A program made the position numbers and the translations under genes. Shown piece by piece: positions 29,301 to 36,870 of a stretch of 64,000 bases of DNA (positions within the stretch are counted from its first letter, which is position 1; each line of letters begins with the position of its first letter). The stretch is taken from contig NZ_PQBZ01000034.1 of the NCBI RefSeq assembly GCF_002964665.1, positions 868,429 through 932,428 on the forward strand. Direction: 5' to 3'. The notes under the pieces were generated by a model. It ran no database searches and was not told where the DNA came from. It saw only the letters and a program-made list of their open reading frames with translations. This stretch comes from Pseudoalteromonas sp. T1lg23B (lineage in GTDB: Bacteria > Pseudomonadota > Gammaproteobacteria > Enterobacterales > Alteromonadaceae).

Positions 29301-29365
29301 CACAAAAAGCATTCCGTAATGAATATGAATCTCGTTGGACCCTTGGTGTTAGGGCAACATTTTAG
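26330..29365 (+). CDS. TonB-dependent outer-membrane receptor
   Basis: This 1011-residue receptor begins at a GTG preceded by AGGGGAAGAAGG. A signal peptide ends near SAQD (residue 30), followed by the TonB-box-like IEIIQVKG at about 39-46. The plug domain (about 50-180) carries ITGVQVERTAGESGPVQIRG, and the C-terminal barrel ends in an aromatic-pattern strand with terminal Phe (WTLGVRATF). It resembles the large Caulobacter/Xanthomonas-type carbohydrate receptors. It diverges from the GlcNAc/aldonate operon and shares its control region, so chitooligosaccharides or their oxidised forms are likely cargo. A strong terminator follows. Confidence 0.9.
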   Translation: MSNKTFKRSILSSTIAVALSAGIAHNASAQDSPTVQDDIEIIQVKGIRASTVKSINVKRFAASQVDGIASEDIGKLPDVTISDSLQRITGVQVERTAGESGPVQIRGMGQVDTTLNGEVFLSATTIDSSGANFGDLPAQLFAGVDVYKTSQTKRTASGITGSVDLKTRRPFNMNEGWVYNVSADVTQGSISEESDPTLTGLVSYNADKWGVLFSAATQEATLATDYNGYFDTSENGGIGAANNNFTWGQNPRGEEVRHVVPQGFAAFNKQEKREREGYQFAFQADLSEGFELVFEAFYTDQSRFNDRRGLSQNNRWYSFNDYAYPTESGWTGDTFTDADGNPWGAVNDFYLKPWRLQTFTQVNNNFEKSTNLNLELNFNNGGALTGQVRATRAHASARMRHGYGEGDMLSIDRGTLVTGPGQLTPAEFCGSDDAIVGDQGGCYAAFSPGGIEDDSFLLRYNASGESPVFSGFEQMVNGGQGRMSVADYMGSIDSYHIGAFSSEGNTDDEGEINTFSTKWNYQFDDVTFITSVDFGIRVMEREVDHDQFTYTSEFGDGCDVAQWKAVDQYHTTATCEGNPAAGEYLTQDVGDLTAGTWVPYTLLNPARLDKYTTVSQISNYGSVQGIPSMWSIDPSNFRDPRQFHLDTFGNVQRIENAGASYDVELNEFSYFLQANFEYNMFKGNFGMKVIETDLYVKQNLAGSNLPHSGLGPDIGDVVTERSYTDYLPSVNITADVTEDVIVRAAYSKNMQALTLSNWGGGKTVGKAINGECDCLRVVNGTLSGNPELNPWRSKNFSLSAEWYSGEASMAFLALYKIDIESFTTDGTVMIDEPDDDGIRRGPWPFTTQVQGEGGYVKGIEVGMKAAFGDYTDISILQNFGVDVNYTYSDSGYDTNESVFGELPFPGNSKDTYNFVLWYEQDEFSTRLAWNSRSPRLVTTGSSAVGGQSLYQDDYSQLDFSATYHATDYLDIFLHGSNITEEVQQTYLQFAAQKAFRNEYESRWTLGVRATF

Positions 29366-29385
29366 TTGACATAACACTTCTGCCC

Positions 29386-29413
29386 AAGACTACCGCTTCG
29401 CGGCGGTAGTCTT
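29386..29413 (+). terminator. Terminator of the TonB receptor gene
   Basis: A perfect 11-base stem, AAGACTACCGC with GCGGTAGTCTT, has a six-base loop and lies 20 bases after the stop. The downstream stretch ATTTATG is only weakly T-rich, so some read-through into the halogenase gene is possible. Confidence 0.75.
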
Positions 29414-29484
29414 ATTTATGTAAATTACCACTGAATACAAGCACTGCTTTGATGTGCAGCGACCCACTACCTTGAGGATGTAAT

Positions 29485-30999
29485 ATGCAAATAACCCAAG
29501 ACCCGATTAAAAAGTTTGTCATCGTCGGCGGTGGTACCGCAGGCTGGCTAGCGGGCGCAACACTTGGCAACATCTTCAAACATTCCGATGTTGAAGTTGA
29601 ATTAATCGAATCCGAAGACGTTAATATTATTGGTGTAGGTGAAGCAACCATTCCACCACTTATCGACATCTTAGAGAGCTTAGGCATTGATTTATCTGAA
29701 TTTATAAGCGCAACTCAAGCGAGCTTTAAGTGGGGTATTAAATTCGAGAATTGGTATCAAAAGGCGCATAGCTACTTTCACCCTTTTGGGGAGCTTGGCC
29801 AGCGTATTGATGGCCATGAATTTTATCAATGCTGGTTAAAACTCAAAGCCCATGGGGATAACACACCACTGATGGCTTATTCACCAGAAGCCATGCTCGC
29901 TGAGTATAAGCGCTTTTTTGTGCCACATCAGGCGATGAATACCCCACTTGCAGGCGCTCGTTTTGCACTCCATCTTGATGCGGTTTTAGCCGGAAAATAT
30001 CTGCGAGATTTTGCACAGAGTATTGGCGTCAAACGCACCCTTGGCCATGTTGAACTGGTGGATAAAACCTTAGATGGACAGATTGCATCTGTCACCTTAA
30101 CGTCCGGTCAAACAATCACTGGCGACTTTTTTATCGACTGTAGCGGCTTTAATAGCTTGCTAATTGGTAACGCACTAAACACAAAATATCTTGATTGGTC
30201 TGAATATTTACCCTGCAATCGCGCCGTTGCGATACAAACGACTTTATCTGACGATATTGCACCTTACACCATTTCCCGAGCACAAGAAGCTGGCTGGAGC
30301 TGGCACATTCCGCTGCAACATCGCATGGGTAATGGTTATGTTTACTGTGATAAATACATCAGCGACGAACAAGCCATTACAACTTTGATGGACAACATTT
30401 CAGGGGAGCCGCTAACTCCCCCTCGTGTTATACCTTTTAAAACAGGCTTGAGGGAACAGGTTTGGCATAAAAACTGTCTCGCCCTTGGATTGGCGCAAGG
30501 CTTTTTGGAGCCACTTGAGTCAACCGCTATCCATTTGGTATCGAAATCATTGGCTCTGTTTGTTCGAATGTTTCCAACCAAGCAGCAAAACACCATATTG
30601 CAAGCTGAGTTTAACCGTCGTATACATCAAGATTACGCAGAGATCCGTGACTTTTTGGTATTACATTATTGCACCACTAAACGCGACGACAGCCCTTTTT
30701 GGCAAGACTGGCAGCAACGGTCCATTCCACAAACTTTGCAACAACGTTTGAACTTTTTCGCACAACATGGCGGTTTGCTCAACGAAACAGAAGCGCTGTT
30801 TCAAGCAACCAGTTGGTATGCTGTATTAAATGGCATGAGAGTCACGCCAATGGCGTATAATCCAACGTTAGATGCTTTAAATTTAGATACACTGCGCAAA
30901 AGTTTAACAAAGGGCCGCTCAGCGCTTGAACACTGCGTACTTAAACAGCCCTCACATGCCCAGTTCTTACGTGAGTATTGTCCAGCGCAACATCCCTGA
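29485..30999 (+). CDS. Flavin-dependent tryptophan halogenase family protein (copy 1)
   Basis: This 504-residue FAD enzyme has the dinucleotide motif IVGGGTAGW at 13-21, the halogenase Lys in FKWG (Lys82) and the family signature WSWHIP at 271-276. FLEPLEST near residue 340 holds the conserved Glu region. These residues match those that guide hypohalous acid in PrnA-type halogenases, so activity is plausible. Genes of this family are often found beside TonB receptors of carbohydrate loci in Xanthomonas and Caulobacter relatives, where the natural substrate is unknown. A ribosome site GAGGATG precedes the ATG. It lies 119 bases after the receptor and is probably part of the same regulon. Confidence 0.87.
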   Translation: MQITQDPIKKFVIVGGGTAGWLAGATLGNIFKHSDVEVELIESEDVNIIGVGEATIPPLIDILESLGIDLSEFISATQASFKWGIKFENWYQKAHSYFHPFGELGQRIDGHEFYQCWLKLKAHGDNTPLMAYSPEAMLAEYKRFFVPHQAMNTPLAGARFALHLDAVLAGKYLRDFAQSIGVKRTLGHVELVDKTLDGQIASVTLTSGQTITGDFFIDCSGFNSLLIGNALNTKYLDWSEYLPCNRAVAIQTTLSDDIAPYTISRAQEAGWSWHIPLQHRMGNGYVYCDKYISDEQAITTLMDNISGEPLTPPRVIPFKTGLREQVWHKNCLALGLAQGFLEPLESTAIHLVSKSLALFVRMFPTKQQNTILQAEFNRRIHQDYAEIRDFLVLHYCTTKRDDSPFWQDWQQRSIPQTLQQRLNFFAQHGGLLNETEALFQATSWYAVLNGMRVTPMAYNPTLDALNLDTLRKSLTKGRSALEHCVLKQPSHAQFLREYCPAQHP

Positions 31000-31017
31000 T
31001 GCTGACTATGACCCTTG

Positions 31018-31051
31018 AGATCAGAATACCGATAATACCCTATTCTGATCT
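31018..31051. terminator. Bidirectional terminator between the two halogenases
   Basis: An 11-base stem, AGATCAGAATA with TATTCTGATCT, has a 12-base loop. It lies between convergent genes, 19 bases after the first stop and 7 bases before the second. Confidence 0.65.
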
Positions 31052-31057
31052 TATCAG

Positions 31058-32569
31058 TTATACATCGCTTAGCGCTTTACAGTGCTGATTAATAAAAGCT
31101 TGGTGTGATAAACATTGTGATGCAGCCGTTGCTAGTTTAGCTTTTAACTGCACCAAATTCTTCTCAATTAAATGGTTATCTAAGCCCTTAATGCGCGCAT
31201 CAAAACGCTCTGGTTGTAAGTTAAACCCGTAGAACATTGCCAGCCAACTTGCCTGTTGAAAAGACTCATTAGCATATTGCACCACATGCCCCTGACTTTG
31301 GTATACGGCGAGTTTGTGTGCAAGACTCTGCGGTATCGGCAGTTGCTGGCAATGTCGCCAAAATGCCGTGTCATCACGTTGCGTTAGCTTGTAGTGCACG
31401 AGTAAGAAGTCAATGATGCAGTCAAGCTCGCTATTGTGAAGTCGATTTACTTCATTGATGTCTGCTTGATTAAATGATTTGTCAGGGAAGAAAGTCAGCA
31501 GTTTCGCCAGCGCGGTTTGAATAAGAGAAATGCCCAAAGACTCCAGCGGCTCCAAAAATCCCGCCGCGAGCCCAAGCGCAAAACAGTTTTTGTGCCAGAT
31601 CACTTTTCTGCGTCCTTTTGGAAACTTAAAGTGTTTTACCTCTGTAATGGTTCGCCCTTTGACACTATTTAACAGGCTCTCTTTGGCTTGTTCATCACTG
31701 ATAAATTTACTGGAGTAGATATAACCATTGCCCATGCGATGTTGCAGTGGAATACACCATTGCCAACCAGCTTCTTTGGCTATGGCTCGGGTATAGGGTG
31801 TCGGCGTATCTTGCAATTCAGTTTGCACAGCGACAGCGCTGTCACAAGGAAGCCAATGAGTATCTTCCTCAAGGCCAACCCCCATTGCTCCTTCAATTAA
31901 TACGCCTTTAAAACCTGAACAATCAATAAATAAATCGCCATCGATGATCTGCCCATCGTTGAGTTTTAACGATTCAATCATACCCGACTGTGCATTTAGC
32001 GTTACTTGAGATACCGTTGACAAAATGTGGCAAACTCCCCGCTCCTTGCAAAATTGTGTCAAAAACCGAGCGTATAACACCGCATCAATATGATAAGCAT
32101 AGGCGTAATGATTGATTGAATTCCTGCTTTGCTCATTTGGCGCGGCAAAGGCCCCCTTTTTGGCCAGTACACAGGCAAAACAGTAATCTTCTATATCCTG
32201 TGTTACTCCCTGAGTCTTGAGCTTATTGATATATTGATGAAACTCAACGTTCTCCAGTGGTGCACCATAGGCCGCGAAGGGATGGAAAAACCGCGAACCT
32301 TTTTGGTACCAATCTTCAAACTCAATCCCCAACTTAAAAGTAGCTTGCGTGGCTTTGATCAGGTCGGCATCCGCAATACCCAGCTGGCGATTAAAATCTA
32401 CGAAGTTTGGAATGGTCGCTTCGCCTACTCCGACGGTATTAATGTCTGGAGATTCGATAAGTGTGATAGTAAGATCTTTCCCTTGGGCATATCTGGATAA
32501 ACTCGCGGCTGCCATCCAGCCTGTTGTGCCACCGCCGACAATGACGATTTTCTTTATTTCATCAGTCAC
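31058..32569 (-). CDS. Flavin-dependent tryptophan halogenase family protein (copy 2)
   Basis: This 503-residue paralogue of the convergent neighbour starts at a GTG with AAGGTGG upstream. It has the FAD motif IVGGGTTGW at 10-18, the halogenase Lys at residue 79 (ATFKLG) and WQWCIP at 269-274, followed by the same PLQHRMGNGYIY stretch as copy 1. Full conservation of the catalytic residues in both copies argues against decay. The two are clearly homologous but diverged throughout, so they are an old duplication or have different substrates. Its separate upstream region implies its own promoter. Confidence 0.87.
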   Translation of the reverse strand: MTDEIKKIVIVGGGTTGWMAAASLSRYAQGKDLTITLIESPDINTVGVGEATIPNFVDFNRQLGIADADLIKATQATFKLGIEFEDWYQKGSRFFHPFAAYGAPLENVEFHQYINKLKTQGVTQDIEDYCFACVLAKKGAFAAPNEQSRNSINHYAYAYHIDAVLYARFLTQFCKERGVCHILSTVSQVTLNAQSGMIESLKLNDGQIIDGDLFIDCSGFKGVLIEGAMGVGLEEDTHWLPCDSAVAVQTELQDTPTPYTRAIAKEAGWQWCIPLQHRMGNGYIYSSKFISDEQAKESLLNSVKGRTITEVKHFKFPKGRRKVIWHKNCFALGLAAGFLEPLESLGISLIQTALAKLLTFFPDKSFNQADINEVNRLHNSELDCIIDFLLVHYKLTQRDDTAFWRHCQQLPIPQSLAHKLAVYQSQGHVVQYANESFQQASWLAMFYGFNLQPERFDARIKGLDNHLIEKNLVQLKAKLATAASQCLSHQAFINQHCKALSDV

Positions 32570-32873
32570 AGACCACCTTCTTGTTATTGCTTTTAGTCAC
32601 TCTAATATAAACTAAAATCCGCTCAGCTCTAAGTCAAAATGCGCAAAAAACATACCGATTACAGAGCAAAACGTTGAAAGTGTGGGTATTGACTTGGAAG
32701 GTGTAGAAAAGAGAAAGCACAAAGAGCCAAGTAACATACAAAAAGGTGAAATAAACAGCCAACGACTAAATAGTGTTTATTCCACCAGCAGAACGCAGTT
32801 ATGAAACTGCTACAGGTACGAGAACTTCGAGTTATGCTCTGCTAAGGTGCAGAGCACAAAATTAGAATTCAGA
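32570..32873. other. Intergenic region upstream of halogenase copy 2
   Basis: About 300 bases without a gene. It should contain the leftward promoter for halogenase copy 2. No operator matching the RpiR-type or LacI-type sites of the neighbouring locus was seen. Confidence 0.35.
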
Positions 32874-33164
32874 TCAGGCGGACCGTCTTTCCTCAACAGG
32901 GCTATATTGTTCGATAAACGATAGAAAATTGGGTTGACCAAACAGCATCATAATATCAAGCAACTGGCACGCGGTAAGTTCTGTTTTACCAGATTCCCAG
33001 TTTGAGATCGTAGCCTGATCAACGGGAGTGACAAGGCTTTTACCTAGCTGTGCCTGAGTCAATTTCATTTCACGTCGCAACTTACGAATAGTCGCTGGAA
33101 TATATTGTTTTGCTGCCAGTGTATGCGCCTTACGTGTGCGCTCGTTTCTTCTTATTGTCATCAT
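32874..33164 (-). CDS. XRE-family HTH regulator
   Basis: From the ATG pair at 33164/33161 the protein is about 96 residues; a longer frame to 33227 adds a poorly supported N terminus. The HTH runs KLTQAQLGKSL to ATISNWESGKTE, the standard XRE helix-turn-helix with a conserved NWESGK. The N terminus is Arg-rich. It is divergent from a second XRE gene 196 bases away. Targets are unknown, and the ribosome site is weak, so the start is uncertain. Confidence 0.7.
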   Translation of the reverse strand: MMTIRRNERTRKAHTLAAKQYIPATIRKLRREMKLTQAQLGKSLVTPVDQATISNWESGKTELTACQLLDIMMLFGQPNFLSFIEQYSPVEERRSA

Positions 33165-33360
33165 ATATCCATATTTGGTAATAGTCGGTATTCTACAACC
33201 GCACAACAATTGGTTGTAAATCACCACATGGTCCTATTTGAGTGAATGTATATCACAACAATACATCCACAGCCCCCTGAAACACCGAAATAGACAAGAT
33301 GATTTATTTCATGTAGCCTATCTGGGTCAACTGGTAAAATAATTGATCGGATTGGGTTAT

Positions 33361-33807
33361 ATGTCAAATACTTTTGCAACAAGATTAAAACAATTACGCA
33401 TTTCGGTGGATGAATCACAGGTAAATTTTGCTGAAATGTTAGAGATCCCGGTCCCATCATATCGAAAGTATGAGAAAGGCGAGCGAGAACCCACCCTTTC
33501 GGTTATTTCCAAGTTTTTTGAACACCCTTCGACTAAAGCATTCGCGCAGTGGCTTATTACTGGCGAAAACTACCCCAATGCGACCACTGATAAACCCATT
33601 AGTACACAGAATTATTCCCCTACTTTGTCTGAGGGTGAGTTTGAACAGCAATTTGTAAAAACCGCGAAAGAAACGTTGTTATTCATGTGCCATCTTGGGT
33701 GGTTTAAGTCAACGAAGACCGCTGACTTCGAAACATGCGGACAACTGTTACTCAGAGACTTAAAACCGCTTCTAGTAGGATCATTTAGAAAGAATAAAAG
33801 TGCTTAA
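33361..33807 (+). CDS. XRE-family HTH regulator (second)
   Basis: The ATG at 33361 gives 148 residues. Residues about 5-60 form an XRE HTH (FATRLKQLRISVDESQ, SYRKYEKGEREPTL). The C-terminal part is helical with no recognised domain. A start six codons upstream is possible but adds residues outside the HTH pattern. It is divergent from the first XRE gene and convergent with the small membrane-protein unit, and may regulate either. Confidence 0.65.
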   Translation: MSNTFATRLKQLRISVDESQVNFAEMLEIPVPSYRKYEKGEREPTLSVISKFFEHPSTKAFAQWLITGENYPNATTDKPISTQNYSPTLSEGEFEQQFVKTAKETLLFMCHLGWFKSTKTADFETCGQLLLRDLKPLLVGSFRKNKSA

Positions 33808-33940
33808 TCCTAGCAATATCAATGTATAAAGGATTCTATACAGCCCTAGACCGAGGTAATGAGTATATCCTCATGTGAAACGCCCAAAGCTGGGATTAAC
33901 ACGTACATGTAGCCAAACTCGTTTAAGAAGATACTTTGGA

Positions 33941-34306
33941 TCACTTAACCACTTTGAGGGTTGTTACCGTTTTATCACAGCCCGAAACATCAGGCTTGAT
34001 CACCACAGCATGTTGTATTTGTTCGGATTCTCTAAACTCACTTATCCGCTTAAACATCACTCGTACACCGTCATATTTAACAAAGTCATTGTCACTTTCG
34101 AGTACTTCACCTAAATCCATCACGATATCGTAAGCTTGGTTATAGGCATGTTTTGAAACCGGATCATTCTGAATGGGTTTTGACCTAACTAGAAACGCTT
34201 TGAGTTTCTGCTCACTGGGAGATAAGTTTACGCCTTTGACCAATGACATAACAAAACAAAAAAAAATCAGGCATGTGAGGCAGGTCATCGTCAGAATAAG
34301 CATCAT
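33941..34306 (-). CDS. Small membrane-anchored protein of unknown function
   Basis: This 121-residue protein has one N-terminal membrane helix (LILTMTCLTCLIFFCFVMSL) and a charged soluble domain of about 95 residues. Its ATG overlaps the stop of the membrane protein upstream (ATGA), showing translational coupling. It is the last gene of a three-gene leftward unit that begins with a 59-residue peptide. No family was recognised. Confidence 0.55.
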   Translation of the reverse strand: MMLILTMTCLTCLIFFCFVMSLVKGVNLSPSEQKLKAFLVRSKPIQNDPVSKHAYNQAYDIVMDLGEVLESDNDFVKYDGVRVMFKRISEFRESEQIQHAVVIKPDVSGCDKTVTTLKVVK

Positions 34307-34851
34307 GCTGTCACCCTCGCGCGATATCTTTGAGACGTAAATTTGAGTACAAAAAACATGGTGATGGCGATGTCCATAATTGATTGAGAGGCGATGAAAG
34401 GGCCATAAAAGCTATAAAGGATATTAACGTCAAAATACCCTCTCAATATGAGTTGTAAGAGATTTGTCAATGTCCCTACAAAGCTCATAAATAAGCAAGT
34501 CCTTGCTACAAACGAGAAGCGGCAGTTTTTTATTGAATGAAAGAAAAACATCAGCAGGCAAAAGGTTGCTGAGATACTCACTAAAAATGAATAGTAAAAA
34601 CGCCTCAGCTCAAAGACACCCACATCGAGTGAAAAAATATAAGGTATGGTGTGGGTAATGAGTATATTTATAGTAAACAAGCATAGGCAAGTTAAAAAAC
34701 ATGAATAAAGCTCTTCATCAGCAGGAGATTTAAATCTATAAGCACTAAATACTGGTATATTTCGCCACTTAAGATTTAAAACAACCAAGATTAAAACTGC
34801 ACATTCTAATGCTCGTAATCCCCAAGCCACTAATGTGTAAAGTTCATTCAT
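34303..34851 (-). CDS. Polytopic membrane protein of unknown function
   Basis: This 182-residue protein has about five membrane helices (for example YTLVAWGLRALECAVLILVV, then LYSCFLTCLCLFTINILI and FYYSFLVSISATFCLLMFFF). The ribosome site AGGA lies just before the ATG. It lies 28 bases after the small peptide gene and overlaps the next gene by four bases. An immunity, transport or sensor role for the peptide is possible but not shown. AT-rich composition relative to neighbours suggests an accessory unit. Confidence 0.6.
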   Translation of the reverse strand: MNELYTLVAWGLRALECAVLILVVLNLKWRNIPVFSAYRFKSPADEELYSCFLTCLCLFTINILITHTIPYIFSLDVGVFELRRFYYSFLVSISATFCLLMFFFHSIKNCRFSFVARTCLFMSFVGTLTNLLQLILRGYFDVNILYSFYGPFIASQSIMDIAITMFFVLKFTSQRYRARVTA

Positions 34852-34879
34852 GTTTTTCCTTTAAAATACTCGGCGAGCC

Positions 34880-35059
34880 TTATTCTGGAGGCTGGTGACC
34901 GTGTCCTGATGAACCTGCACCTGACACCAATTGACATTGATGTAATTCCAATTGACTGCTGTGTCTCTCGCTCGAAGCAAGCTTCTTATTCTTTGGCAAT
35001 GCTCTATCGCAAGTATCCAGCCTCAAAATATTCCCTATAACTTTATTCAGTGCCAACAT
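34880..35059 (-). CDS. Small peptide with double-glycine-like (GA) leader motif
   Basis: The ATG at 35059 has AGAGG about seven bases upstream and gives 59 residues; a longer frame begins at 35101. The basic N-terminal half contains NKKLASSERHS, followed by LELHQCQLVSGAG. Counting back from the GA, Leu at -12, Val at -4, Gly at -2 and Ala at -1 fit a double-glycine leader pattern, though Cys stands at -7 where Leu or Met is usual. The remaining tail GSSGHGHQPPE is short and Gly/His-rich. It heads a unit with two membrane proteins. A peptide natural product or signal is possible. No modification enzyme or peptidase-exporter is adjacent. Confidence 0.5.
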   Translation of the reverse strand: MLALNKVIGNILRLDTCDRALPKNKKLASSERHSSQLELHQCQLVSGAGSSGHGHQPPE

Positions 35060-35566
35060 TTCATTTACCTCTTGGTATAAATTGTATAATGAATGCCGCA
35101 CAAAATGTTACCCCAATGTTAAACACATAATAACCTTACGTCAATTCTAGACGTCCAAAAGATGTAACATTTTATACAGCGATACGCTATTCATGGACTT
35201 GCTCATATTAGGAAACACGCCACGAACATATTTATATTAGGGAAATGTGAAAAAAATGAAATGATTATTAACCAAATTAAAACTAATTTCTACTATATAA
35301 CTGAATTTAATAGGTTATTTTTGTGAAATTTTTTCTTCCTTGAATGAATATAAAGTTGTTATTGCCTTGATACCCTCACTAAAGAGCGTCCATATATCTA
35401 TTTTTCAGATAACCCTAAATACAAATACCCCAAAGCATTGAGCGCAACAATTAAACACTTTGAACACTCTTTAAGCACAACTCATCCGAAGAGCTGAATT
35501 ACACATGAATCTTTATTTAACTTCTATTATGATGCGGGAAATTTTTAAAACTCAGGATATATTTTT
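35060..35566. other. AT-rich divergent intergenic region
   Basis: About 500 bases without a gene separate the peptide unit from the amino-acid transporter. The DNA is strongly AT-rich, especially 35225-35345. It should contain both promoters. No operator or RNA structure was recognised. Confidence 0.4.
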
Positions 35567-36826
35567 ATGAGTCATTCCCCAGAAGTAATCGCTACCGATA
35601 CATCTTCAGTCAGTTGGGGTAATTGGAGCAAACATGATACCCACTGGCTCCTTAGTTTATTTGGTACTGCTGTAGGTGCGGGCATTTTGTTCTTACCAAT
35701 TAACATCGGCATTGGTGGTTTTTGGCCGTTACTGGTAATGACATTATTGGCTTTTCCAATGACCTATTTGGCACACCGAGGACTTGCCCGTTTTGTACTC
35801 TCCTCTAAGCAAAAAAATGCAGATTTTACCGACGTAGTAGAAGAACATTTTGGCGCGATGGCGGGCCGCCTCATTTCATTACTGTATTTCTTCTCAATAT
35901 TTCCGATTCTACTAATTTACGGGGTTGGCCTGACTAACACAGTTGATAGCTTTATGATTAATCAATTGGGGCTAGAGTCCTTACCGCGCGCTGCACTCTC
36001 TGGGGTTTTGGTTGCAGGTATGATTGGTATTATGCTTGGTGGCGAGAAGCTACTTATGCGCGCTTTTGCGATACTCGTTTATCCATTAGTCGCGATACTC
36101 CTGTTTCTGTCTTTGTACTTAATTCCACACTGGCAACTACCTATTGTTGAGACTCCCGAGGTAAGTGAACTGGCTTCTACCTTATGGTTATCGGTGCCTA
36201 TTGTGGTGTTCTCATTTAGTCACGCTGCAGCCATTTCTAGCTTTGCTAACGTGCAAAAACGTCACTACAAACAGCAAGCAACCAGTAAAGCTGAACGTAT
36301 CCTAAAGTACACGTCGGTGTTCTTGATTTTATTTGTACTGTTGTTTGTGATTTCCTGTGTATTGTCTCTGACACCAGAGCAAATGGATAACGCAAAGCAA
36401 GCAAATGTATCTGTACTTTCCTATCTAGCCAATATATATGATAACCCGTTTATTGCGATGCTTGGGCCACTCGTCGCCTTTGTGGCCATAACATCGTCAT
36501 TTTTGGGCCATTTTATGGGAGCACGCGAAAGCTTTAATGGGCTGATAACTAAACAACTTTCATTGACCTTTTCACAGGCAGACAAACTGGGGATCGGATT
36601 TATGTTTATTGCTATTTGGGTGTGCGCCGTTGCAAATCCAAGTATCTTAGACATGATGGGAGCCATTTCCGGACCTATCATTGCCATGATTTTGTTTATT
36701 ATGCCAACGGTCGCAGTATTTAAAGTACCCGCCTTACAGTCATACAGAACTCACATTGGCACCTACTTTGTGCTCACTGTCGGCCTACTTGCGGTTTCTG
36801 CGTTGCTGTACAACATGTTAGGTTAA
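35567..36826 (+). CDS. HAAAP/SdaC-type amino-acid:proton symporter
   Basis: This 419-residue protein has about 11 membrane helices and the family's first-helix motif LFGTAVGAGILFLPINIGIG, as in SdaC, TdcC and YhaO. It imports serine, threonine or a similar hydroxy amino acid across the inner membrane. A ribosome site AGGATA lies before the ATG. It has no operon partner; a terminator hairpin shared with the convergent chemotaxis receptor follows. The specific substrate cannot be told from sequence. Confidence 0.85.
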   Translation: MSHSPEVIATDTSSVSWGNWSKHDTHWLLSLFGTAVGAGILFLPINIGIGGFWPLLVMTLLAFPMTYLAHRGLARFVLSSKQKNADFTDVVEEHFGAMAGRLISLLYFFSIFPILLIYGVGLTNTVDSFMINQLGLESLPRAALSGVLVAGMIGIMLGGEKLLMRAFAILVYPLVAILLFLSLYLIPHWQLPIVETPEVSELASTLWLSVPIVVFSFSHAAAISSFANVQKRHYKQQATSKAERILKYTSVFLILFVLLFVISCVLSLTPEQMDNAKQANVSVLSYLANIYDNPFIAMLGPLVAFVAITSSFLGHFMGARESFNGLITKQLSLTFSQADKLGIGFMFIAIWVCAVANPSILDMMGAISGPIIAMILFIMPTVAVFKVPALQSYRTHIGTYFVLTVGLLAVSALLYNMLG

Positions 36827-36836
36827 CCTAGCAATA

Positions 36837-36870
36837 AAACTCTAGTCAGGCTGTTAGCTGACTAGAGTTT
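36837..36870. terminator. Bidirectional terminator
   Basis: A 13-base perfect stem, AAACTCTAGTCAG with CTGACTAGAGTTT, has an eight-base loop. Its right arm overlaps the last codons of the leftward chemotaxis receptor. It serves both convergent genes. Confidence 0.75.
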
